Source: JALOAP01 sp964632355
GTDB lineage: Bacteria; Chloroflexota; Dehalococcoidia; Tepidiformales; Tepidiformaceae
Assembly (NCBI GenBank): GCA_964632355.1
Contig: CAZWBW010000088.1
Span: 1-11,475 of the forward strand
Length of the DNA stretch: 11,475 bases
Reading direction: 5' to 3'
Shown: piece by piece, positions 1 through 6,057 of the stretch
Position numbering within the stretch: the stretch's first letter is position 1
Layout of the letters: each line of letters begins with the position of its first letter
Position numbers and translations under genes: made by a program
The notes under the pieces: generated by a model
What the model saw: only the letters and a program-made list of their open reading frames with translations
Told to the model about the DNA's origin: nothing
Database searches by the model: none

Positions 1-929
1 TGGACACCGCGGGGCGGGTGACGGTGGCCGCCCTTGCCGAAGGCCCGCGCCCCGGCCGTGAACTTGTTCATCGCCTCGGTGTCGTCCCAGTTGGGCAGGC
101 GCCCCCAGTGGTCGAAGTTCTTGCGGTTGATGCAGCCGACGGCGCCAAGCTTCTTGCAGAAATCGAACTTCGAGTCGCTCCCAACGACGGCGATGGGCCG
201 TGCACCGAGTTCCCGGGCGATCTGGATGGCCATCGAGCCGAGGCCGCCGGAGCCGCCCCAGACGAGCACCACGTCGCCTTCGCGCACGTTGTGCGGCGGC
301 CAGCCAGTCAGCATGCGGTAGGCGGTAGCGCCCACGAGNNNNNNNNNNNNNNNNNNNNNNNNNTTGGCGGCCGACTCTTCCCACGTGAGGTGCTTCGGCT
401 TGGGCACGAGTTGGTGCGCCTGCACGCGGGTGAACTGCGCGAACGACCCGTAGTTGGTCTCGTAGCCCCAGATGCGGAACGAGGGGCTGAACATCGGGTC
501 GATGCCGGCCTTCACCTCGGGCGCGTGGATATCCCAGGTGCCGCAGTGCACCACCACCTCGTCGCCGACCTTCCAGTTCTTCACGTTCTCACCGACGGCA
601 TAAACGATGCCGGAGGCGTCGGAGCCGCCGATGTGGAAGTCTTCGGGTTCGCCGGCCTTCTGCCGGGCGGCGATGACGTTCACGGGGATCCCGAGCGCGG
701 CCCAGACGTTGTTGTAGTTCACCCCTGCCGCCATGACGTAGACGAGCACATCGTCGGGGCCGAGCTTCGGCACATCGACGACTTCGCGCTGGAACGCCGT
801 GCGGGGTTCGCCGAAGCGCTCGGCGCGGATTACCTGCGCGTGCATCTTGGCTGGCACGTGGCCAAGCGGGGGTTGTTCGCCGATGTCGTAGAGGTCCTTT
901 CGCTCCTGGACGGAAGAAGCAGTGGTCAC
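1..929 (-). CDS. ccr: Crotonyl-CoA carboxylase/reductase, N-terminal part (3' end beyond window)
   Basis: The enzyme performs NADPH-dependent reductive carboxylation of crotonyl-CoA to ethylmalonyl-CoA; it is a cytosolic member of the medium-chain dehydrogenase/reductase superfamily. The start is GTG at 929, with AGGAG at 936-940 six bases upstream. Family landmarks are clear: GVNYNNVWAALGIPVNVI (residues 69-86), IGGSDASG (100-107), WGYETNYGSFAQFTRVQ (154-170), LTWEESAA (181-188), then after the N gap LVGATAYRML, the nucleotide-binding loop WGGSGGLGSMAIQ (about 224-236) and INRKNFDHWGRLP (about 267-279). About 309 codons are visible of a family length near 430-450. The N gap keeps frame. The last residues after FGK (about 299 on, bases 1-35) do not follow the expected AIW-type continuation and may be poor contig-edge sequence. 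The simpler alternative, a generic quinone reductase, is unlikely because the Ccr-specific motifs are present. Divergent from an acyl-CoA dehydrogenase plus MaoC pair, which fits an ethylmalonyl-CoA-type pathway. Confidence 0.93.
   Translation of the reverse strand, partial: MTTASSVQERKDLYDIGEQPPLGHVPAKMHAQVIRAERFGEPRTAFQREVVDVPKLGPDDVLVYVMAAGVNYNNVWAALGIPVNVIAARQKAGEPEDFHIGGSDASGIVYAVGENVKNWKVGDEVVVHCGTWDIHAPEVKAGIDPMFSPSFRIWGYETNYGSFAQFTRVQAHQLVPKPKHLTWEESAAXXXXXXXXXLVGATAYRMLTGWPPHNVREGDVVLVWGGSGGLGSMAIQIARELGARPIAVVGSDSKFDFCKKLGAVGCINRKNFDHWGRLPNWDDTEAMNKFTAGARAFGKGGHRHPPRGV
339..363. other. Assembly gap (25 N) inside ccr
   Basis: There are 25 unresolved bases between codon 188 (AA of WEESAA) and the LVGATAYRM segment. 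The reading frame is the same on both sides. From memory of Ccr sequences only about two residues separate these motifs, so the true gap is probably about 4 nt and the N run overestimates it by a multiple of three. Confidence 0.95.
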
Positions 930-978
930 GTGAGACTCCTTAGCGGGCGGAGACGATGCGCCGCGGGGATAGCTCTGG

Positions 979-1007
979 ATTCTACCCTCGCCGCTATCGA
1001 CCGGTAA
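979..1007 (-). promoter_or_regulatory. Candidate sigma-70-type promoter for ccr
   Basis: On the minus strand TAGAAT (984-979, 5 of 6 to TATAAT) lies 17 nt downstream of TTACCG (1007-1002, 3 of 6 to TTGACA). Transcription would begin near 972 and leave a leader of about 43 nt before the GTG at 929. The -35 box is weak, so this is a candidate only. Confidence 0.33.
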
Positions 1008-1025
1008 ATGCACAAAGTCGTGAAG

Positions 1026-1044
1026 GTATAGCCGCAAGCTATAC
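1026..1044. promoter_or_regulatory. Inverted repeat, candidate operator between ccr and acyl-CoA dehydrogenase
   Basis: GTATAGC (1026-1032), spacer CGCAA, GCTATAC (1038-1044) is a perfect 7-bp inverted repeat. The symmetry extends to GAA (1022-1024) and TTC (1045-1047) if the single G at 1025 is bulged. It lies about 20 bp upstream of the candidate ccr -35 box, and on the other side upstream of the candidate acyl-CoA dehydrogenase -10. Its position in a divergent spacer and its A+T-rich arms in high-GC DNA suggest a site for a dimeric repressor or activator controlling both directions. The regulator is not in the window. Confidence 0.5.
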
Positions 1045-1131
1045 TTCGTTCAAAGGCGGGGCGTCAGATATAGATACCATCAACATCCGAGCAGCCGGCG
1101 CGCTCGACTGGCGGGTGGGAACGGGCGCGCG

Positions 1132-1137
1132 GATAAT
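1132..1137 (+). promoter_or_regulatory. Candidate -10 box for acyl-CoA dehydrogenase
   Basis: GATAAT (5 of 6 to TATAAT) stands alone in G+C-rich sequence about 50 bp before the ATG at 1188. No convincing -35 box lies 16-18 bp upstream, so the call is weak. It would give a leader of about 44 nt. Confidence 0.27.
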
Positions 1138-1187
1138 GGCTGCGGTTTTCCCGCTCGATTTCCATTCGTTCCCCGGAAGGTGCCCGC

Positions 1188-2360
1188 ATGGCGCGTGATT
1201 TTGCCGCTGATATCGAAGACCCGATCGCCCGCGAGGTGGTCGTCAACGTCGGTACGTGGGTCGACAAGGAGGTCGTCCCCGTCGCCAGTGAGTTCGAACA
1301 GTCCGACGAGTACCCCGAGCCGCTCGTAAAGGGCATGTCGGAGATGGGGCTCTTCGGCATCAAGATCCCCGAGCAGTACGGGGGGCTCGACCTGAGCTTC
1401 GAATGCTACGCCGGCGTGTGCATGGAGCTCGCGCGCGGCTGGATGAGCCTCGCCGGCATCATCAACACGCACGTGCTCGTCGGCTACGCCATCAGCGAGT
1501 ACGGCACCGAAGAGCAGAAGCAGAAGTACCTGCCGAAGCTGGTCGAACCCGAGATGCGCTGCGCGCTTTCGATCACCGAACCGGACGCCGGTTCTGACGC
1601 CCAGGCGATCAAGACGACCGCAAAGCGCGACGGCGACGACTACGTCATCAACGGCCAGAAGATGTGGGTGACGAACGGCCACCGCGCGGGCGTCTACCTC
1701 GTGATGACGAAGACGGACCCCGAGGCCCAACCGCGTCACAAGGGTATCACCGCCTTCCTCATCGACCACGACACGCCCGGGTTCATCAAGGGGAAGAAGT
1801 TCGACAAGCTCGGCTACAAGGGTGTCGAAACCACGGAACTCGCGTTCGACGATGCGCGGGTGCCGGCCAGCCAGGTGCTCGGCGGACAGGAGGGCCGCGG
1901 CTTCCAGCACATCATGAGCGCGCTGGAAGTGGGGCGAATCAACGTGGCCGCGCGCGGCGTCGGTGTCGCCCAGGCGGCGTTCGATGACGCGATCCGGTAC
2001 GCGCAGAAGCGCGTCGCGTTCGGCAAGCCGATCTTCGAGCACCAGGCGCAGCAGCTCCGGCTCGCCGAGATGGCGACGAAGATCCGCGCGGCGCGGCTGC
2101 TTACGCTCGACGCGGCCCGCAAGAAGGACGGTGGCGGCCGCAGCGACCTCGACGCCGGGATGGCGAAGCTGTTCGCGACGGAGACCGCACAGGAAGTCGT
2201 GCTCGACGCGATGCGCATCCATGGCGGCGTGGCGTATTCGAAGGAGCTGCCGCTCGAACGGTACTACCGCGATGCCCCGCTGATGATCATCGCCGAAGGC
2301 ACGAGCGACATCCAGAAGATCGTAATCGCGCGAAACATCGTGAAGGAGTATCCGATCTAG
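1188..2360 (+). CDS. Acyl-CoA dehydrogenase family flavoprotein
   Basis: FAD-dependent alpha,beta-dehydrogenation of an acyl-CoA, with electrons passed to electron-transfer flavoprotein. The ATG at 1188 follows GGAAGG (1175-1180) by 7 nt. The protein has 390 residues, the usual length of short/medium-chain family members. Signature 1 is SITEPDAGSD (128-137), substrate/FAD-contact regions include MWVTNGH (159-165) and GRINVAARGVGVAQAAF (249-265), signature 2 spans IHGGVAY to YYRDA (344-363), and the catalytic base is Glu370 in AEGTSDIQ. The neighbours ccr and a MaoC hydratase suggest a role such as methylsuccinyl-CoA oxidation in the ethylmalonyl-CoA pathway. However, proteobacterial Mcd proteins are longer (about 550 residues), so substrate assignment is inference; a butyryl-CoA or other short-chain dehydrogenase is equally possible. 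Likely cotranscribed with the MaoC gene 124 bp downstream. Confidence 0.93.
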   Translation: MARDFAADIEDPIAREVVVNVGTWVDKEVVPVASEFEQSDEYPEPLVKGMSEMGLFGIKIPEQYGGLDLSFECYAGVCMELARGWMSLAGIINTHVLVGYAISEYGTEEQKQKYLPKLVEPEMRCALSITEPDAGSDAQAIKTTAKRDGDDYVINGQKMWVTNGHRAGVYLVMTKTDPEAQPRHKGITAFLIDHDTPGFIKGKKFDKLGYKGVETTELAFDDARVPASQVLGGQEGRGFQHIMSALEVGRINVAARGVGVAQAAFDDAIRYAQKRVAFGKPIFEHQAQQLRLAEMATKIRAARLLTLDAARKKDGGGRSDLDAGMAKLFATETAQEVVLDAMRIHGGVAYSKELPLERYYRDAPLMIIAEGTSDIQKIVIARNIVKEYPI

Positions 2361-2362
2361 CC

Positions 2363-2463
2363 GTTGGCTAATGGCTGTTGGCGGTTGGCCAGGCGGTTCG
2401 CGGGGAGGACGAGCGCCGTTCACCCGGCACCAGGACTCATGTAGCCAACTGCCGTGAGCCATC
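2363..2463. repeat. Heptamer repeat array A (inverted arms)
   Basis: Starting two bases after the dehydrogenase stop, four 7-bp units run in exact register: GTTGGCT, AATGGCT, GTTGGCG, GTTGGCC (2363-2390). After a 52-nt loop three units in the opposite orientation follow: AGCCAAC, TGCCGTG, AGCCATC (2443-2463). The arms can pair as an imperfect stem of about 21 bp. The repeat belongs to the same GCTRTTG family as the large array at 8101-8550. It occupies most of the 124-nt spacer inside the presumed dehydrogenase-MaoC operon and ends just before the MaoC ribosome binding site. Confidence 0.75.
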
Positions 2464-2484
2464 ATTCCCAGGGAGGAAAAACGC

Positions 2485-2961
2485 ATGGCGGTGTACGACG
2501 GCCGCGATAAGTACGGGCGGTACTACGAAGAGTTCGAAGTCGGCGACGTGTACAAGCACTGGCCGAGCAAGACGATCACCGAGGCGCAGGACCAGCTCTT
2601 CTGCGACCTCACGATGAACCACCACCCGCTGCACTCCGACCGCTGGTACGCGGAGGAGGAGACGCACTTCGGCAAGAACGTGGTGGTCGGGAACTTCGTC
2701 TACTCGCTAGCGCTGGGCATGAGCGTCGCCGACGTTTCCGGGAAGGCGATCGCCAACCTGGAGGTTGAGAGCTTGAAGCACTCGGCCCCCACCTTCCACG
2801 GCGATACCATTCGCGCCGAGACGAAGGTGCTCGACAAGAAGGAGACGTCCGATGGCAAGCGCGGGATCGTCACGGTCGAGACGCGCGCGTACAACCAGCG
2901 CGGCGAGGAAGTGTGCTACTTCCGCCGGAAGGTGATGGTTCCGAAGCGCGACGCTTCGTAA
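2485..2961 (+). CDS. MaoC-like hot-dog hydratase (candidate mesaconyl-CoA hydratase)
   Basis: Single hot-dog-fold acyl-CoA hydratase of 158 residues, starting at ATG 2485 with GGGAGG at 2471-2476, 8 nt upstream. The N-terminus GRYYEEFEVGDVYKH (11-25) is typical of MaoC-type proteins found beside ccr in actinobacteria. The active-site region reads DLTMNHHPLHSD (41-52): His50 matches the catalytic His of the usual GDxNPxH hydratase motif, while the usual Asp is Asn45 and the usual Asn is His47. Proteobacterial mesaconyl-CoA hydratases are about twice this length (two hot-dog units), so this would act as a dimer or higher oligomer. A role hydrating mesaconyl-CoA, or another 2-enoyl-CoA, after the upstream acyl-CoA dehydrogenase is inferred from context. 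The MaoC fold itself is secure. Confidence 0.9.
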   Translation: MAVYDGRDKYGRYYEEFEVGDVYKHWPSKTITEAQDQLFCDLTMNHHPLHSDRWYAEEETHFGKNVVVGNFVYSLALGMSVADVSGKAIANLEVESLKHSAPTFHGDTIRAETKVLDKKETSDGKRGIVTVETRAYNQRGEEVCYFRRKVMVPKRDAS

Positions 2962-3053
2962 GTGCAAAGTGCTGAGTGCTAAGTGCTGAGTAGTGACTTC
3001 GGGGTGGTGAGCCAGGCGGCGAACCCGCGACGATCTGCTCAGCACTGAGCACG
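2961..3053. repeat. Heptamer repeat array B (inverted arms) between convergent genes
   Basis: Beginning at the last A of the MaoC stop codon, five 7-bp units run in register: AGTGCAA, AGTGCTG, AGTGCTA, AGTGCTG, AGTAGTG (2961-2995). After a loop the right arm (3035-3053) is complementary: 2975-2993 pairs with 3035-3053 with 16 Watson-Crick pairs and one G-T wobble out of 19. It fills the 100-nt spacer between the convergent MaoC and recJ stops, so it could serve as a two-way terminator or mRNA 3'-end stem. No T-run follows either arm except TTTT at 3060-3063 on the plus strand. Confidence 0.78.
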
Positions 3054-3061
3054 AAGAACTT

Positions 3062-4767
3062 TTACCTCTCCAGCGGCCGGGTGCCGGCGGGGGCGATATC
3101 GAGCACCTCGAGCTCGACGCGTTCGCCGCCGAACTGGCTGTTCAGCGAATAGACGATGTCGACCTCGTCGGCGAGTTCGGCGTCGGCCTGGCGGAAGGCG
3201 ATACCCTGCCAGGTGAACGGCCCGTCCTTCACGGTGAGCCGGAGATGGCTCTGGTCGGCGCCGACGGTCCGGTGATCCACGAGGCGGACGTTGCGGCTCA
3301 GCAGCACCGGGCGCCGATTGCCCTGTCCGCACGGTTCGAAGCGCAGGAGCCCCTTCACGTCGAGGCCGGTGATACCGCTCAGCGGCGTCTCCACGTCGAT
3401 ATCGATGACGCGGCGGAGGGCGTCGCCGGTGAGCTGTTCCGCGGCGGTGTTGATGAGCCGGTCGCGAAGTTCGTCGAGGTGCTCGTTGCGAACGGTGAAC
3501 CCGGCCGCGGCGCGGTGGCCGCCATGGCNNNNNNNNNNAGCAGGTGCTTCTCCTTGCGGATAGCGGACACGATGTCGAACGCGGGGATGCTGCGGCAGCT
3601 CGCTCGGCTGGTCTCCGGGCCGCGTTCGAACACGATCGCCGGGCGGTGGCGCTGCTCGGCGAGGCGGGCGGCGACGAGCCCCACGATGCCCGCGTGAATA
3701 TGTTCGCTCCCGACCATGATGAGTGGCAGGTCGTGTTCGCCGCAGAGTTCCTCGGCGATGGCGCAGGCGTCGGCGGTCTGCTGCTGACGTTCGCGGTTGA
3801 GCAGGTCGAGCTGTTCGGCGATGGGGCGAGCCGTGCGGAGGTCCGGCGCGAGCAGCAGTTCGAGCGCGATGTACGCATGCTTCAGGCGCCCGGCGGCGTT
3901 CATCCGCGGCCCGAGGGCGAAGCCGAGCGTCTCGGCGGTGATGCGCTCGGGGGGCGTCCCTGAGACGGCGGCGAGCGCTTCGAGGCCGGGGCGAAGCCCC
4001 TTCTGCATCAGCGCGAGGCCTTCGGTGACGATGCGGCGGTTTTCGTCTTCGAGCGGCGCTACGTCGACCACCGTGCCCAGCGCGACAAGGTCGAGGAACT
4101 CCGATTCGTCGAGCGGGCGCCCGAGAGCTTCGTACAGCACCTGCAGGAAGCGATAGGCGACACCGACCGCCGCGAGTTCGTCGAACGGGTAGGGCGAGTC
4201 GGGGCGCTTGGGGTTCACCGCAGCGAGCGCGTCGGGGAGTTGGTCGGGCACCGTGTGGTGGTCGAGGATGATGACGTCGACGCCGAGCGCGTTCGCGTGC
4301 GCGACTTCCTCGACCGACGAGATGCCGCAGTCGGCGGTAATGAGCAGCGTTGCGCCCTGGCCGTGCAGGTGGGAAATCGCGGGCATGTTCAGCCCGTACC
4401 CCTCGGCGAAGCGGTCGGGGATGTAGTTGATCGTCTTCGCGCCAAGGGCCCGGAGGCCGATGTGCAGCACGGCGATCGAGGTGACGCCGTCGACGTCGAA
4501 ATCGCCGTAAAGCGCGATGGTTTCGCCCTCACGGATGGCGCGGCGGGTGCGCTCGATGGCCTCCTGCATACCCGGGAGTTCGAGCGGGTCGTAGTCGGGC
4601 GCGAGGTGCGGCTTATAGAAGAGGTCGGCCTGCGCACGGGTGGTGATGCCGCGGGCGGCGAGGGCGGTCGCGACCACGCGCGGGAAGTTCGGGATGCCCT
4701 TCTGGTGGGCCCACGGGTCCCGCAGGCGCCATCGCGCCGTTGTGGGGGCCGCGATAAGCGACGTCAC
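3062..4767 (-). CDS. recJ: Single-stranded-DNA-specific exonuclease RecJ (interrupted by an assembly gap)
   Basis: 5'-3' single-strand DNA exonuclease of recombination and mismatch repair, Mn/Mg dependent, DHH superfamily. The start is GTG at 4767, overlapping the fabF stop as GTGA; about 568 residues, normal for RecJ. DHH-domain motifs: YGDFDVDG (87-94), TADCG (144-148), LDHH (168-171), GTVVDVAPL (231-239), and GPRMNAAGRL (286-295). The DHHA1 part shows HIHAGIVGLVAARL (356-369), SCRSIPAFD (390-398) and, past the gap, GGHRAAAGFTV. The C-terminal domain continues through METPLSGITG to the TAA at 3062-3064. The frame changes across the 10-N gap at 3529-3538. Motif spacing suggests the real gap is 5 or 8 nt, so this is most likely an intact gene with a misjudged gap rather than a frameshift. 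It is the last gene of the acpS operon. Confidence 0.94.
3529..3538. other. Assembly gap (10 N) inside recJ
   Basis: There are ten unresolved bases between KEKHLL and HGGHRAAAGF of RecJ. Ten is not compatible with a continuous frame: joining CT-N...-GC-CAT needs 2 mod 3 missing bases. Five (giving one unknown residue plus Arg before HGGH) best fits the family spacing. Confidence 0.95.
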
Positions 4768-6014
4768 GAGGCCGGCTCGTACCGTCGGAACACGAGGCTG
4801 GCGTTGTGTCCGCCGAAGCCGAGGGAGTTGCTCATGACTGCCTCGAGCGAGGCCGAGCGGGCCACGTTCGGGACGTAGTCGAGGTCGCAGTCGTCGTCCG
4901 GCTCCTCGAGGTTAGCGGTCGGCGGGATGATGTTGTGCTGCAGCGCCATCACACAGACGCCCGCTTCCACCGCGCCGGCGGCGCCGAGCAGGTGTCCCAT
5001 CATCGACTTGCTCGAACTGATCGGCAGCGAGTAGGCGTAGTCGCCGAACACCCGCTTCACCGCGACCGTCTCGAGGCGATCGTTCAGCGGCGTCGACGTG
5101 CCGTGCGCGTTCAGGTAGTCGATGTCGTCGGGGCGAAGTCCCGCCTGCTTCAGCGCCAGCTGCATCGCGCGGACAGCGCCTTCGCCGTTTTCGGCGGGCT
5201 GAGTGATGTGGAAGGCGTCGCTGGTCGCGCCGTAACCGGCGAGTTCTGCGAGGATGTGGGCGCCACGCGCGCGTGCGTGCTCTTCGGCTTCGAGAACGAG
5301 CACCCCGGCGCCTTCGGCCATGATGAACCCGTCGCGGCGCTTGTCGAACGGGCGGGACGCCTGCTCGGGCGCGTGGTTCCACGAGGTACTGAGGGCGCGC
5401 GCTGCGACGAACCCGGCGATGGCGATGGGCGTAATGGCGGCTTCGGCGCCACCGGCGATGGCAACGTCGGCGTCGCCACGGCGGATGATGTTCGCCGCCT
5501 CGCCGATGCAGTCGGCGCCGCTGGCACAGGCGCTGACGAGCGCGTAGTTCACCGCGCGTGCACCGAGCCGGATCGAGAGCTGCCCGCTGGCCATGTCGGC
5601 GAGCATCATCGGCACGACGAACGGGCTGACCCGACCCGGGCCCCGCTCGCGGAGCACGTCGTACTCCTGCATGAGCGTGGTAATGCCACCGATGGCCGTC
5701 CCGATGACGGTCGCGACGCGCGGGCTGACCTCCGGGGTGATGTCGAGGCCGCTCTGCTTCAGGGCTTCGTCGGCAGCAACGAAGGCGAACTGCGTGAAGC
5801 GGTCGGCGCGGCGGGCTTCCTTCCGGTCCATGTACGCGGTGGGGTTGAAGTCCTTCACCTCGCCCGCGACCTGGGATTCGTACCCCTCGGGGTCGAACAG
5901 GGTGATGCGTCCGGTGCCGGACTTCCCCGCGACGAGTGCCTGCCAGTTGTCGCAGGCGTTGTGCCCGAGGGCGGTGATCATGCCGATGCCAGTGACGACG
6001 ACGCGCCTGCTCAC
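4764..6014 (-). CDS. fabF: 3-oxoacyl-[acyl-carrier-protein] synthase II
   Basis: Condensing enzyme that elongates acyl-ACP with malonyl-ACP in type II fatty acid synthesis. The start is GTG at 6014 (VSRRVVVTGIGMITALG), with GAGG at 6023-6026, 8 nt upstream; the open frame runs further upstream but without family sequence. The product has 416 residues, close to E. coli FabF (413). The catalytic triad is Cys163 in SACASGADC, His304 in NAHGTSTPLND and His341 in MMGHLLGAAGA, with Lys336 in SSSKS; the gatekeeper region is SLGFGGHN (397-404). The usual NDxxET motif is present as NDRLET. It overlaps recJ by 4 nt and follows the NAD(P)HX repair gene by 43 nt. Together with acpS in the same operon it suggests that lipid-synthesis genes are cotranscribed here. 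No acpP or fabD is visible. Confidence 0.96.
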   Translation of the reverse strand: MSRRVVVTGIGMITALGHNACDNWQALVAGKSGTGRITLFDPEGYESQVAGEVKDFNPTAYMDRKEARRADRFTQFAFVAADEALKQSGLDITPEVSPRVATVIGTAIGGITTLMQEYDVLRERGPGRVSPFVVPMMLADMASGQLSIRLGARAVNYALVSACASGADCIGEAANIIRRGDADVAIAGGAEAAITPIAIAGFVAARALSTSWNHAPEQASRPFDKRRDGFIMAEGAGVLVLEAEEHARARGAHILAELAGYGATSDAFHITQPAENGEGAVRAMQLALKQAGLRPDDIDYLNAHGTSTPLNDRLETVAVKRVFGDYAYSLPISSSKSMMGHLLGAAGAVEAGVCVMALQHNIIPPTANLEEPDDDCDLDYVPNVARSASLEAVMSNSLGFGGHNASLVFRRYEPAS

Positions 6015-6057
6015 AGTGTGGGCCTCGAAATGGCTAAAGTTGGTTCGCAGTATAGCA

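Noticed and set aside
18..1007. Plus-strand open frame opposite ccr
   Set aside because: Mirror of the Ccr reading frame; it runs through the N gap and lacks family similarity.
1080..2486. Long open frame on the minus strand opposite the acyl-CoA dehydrogenase
   Set aside because: It is an antisense shadow typical of high-GC codon use: Arg/His/Val/Asp-rich, with no recognisable domain. The plus strand carries clear family motifs.
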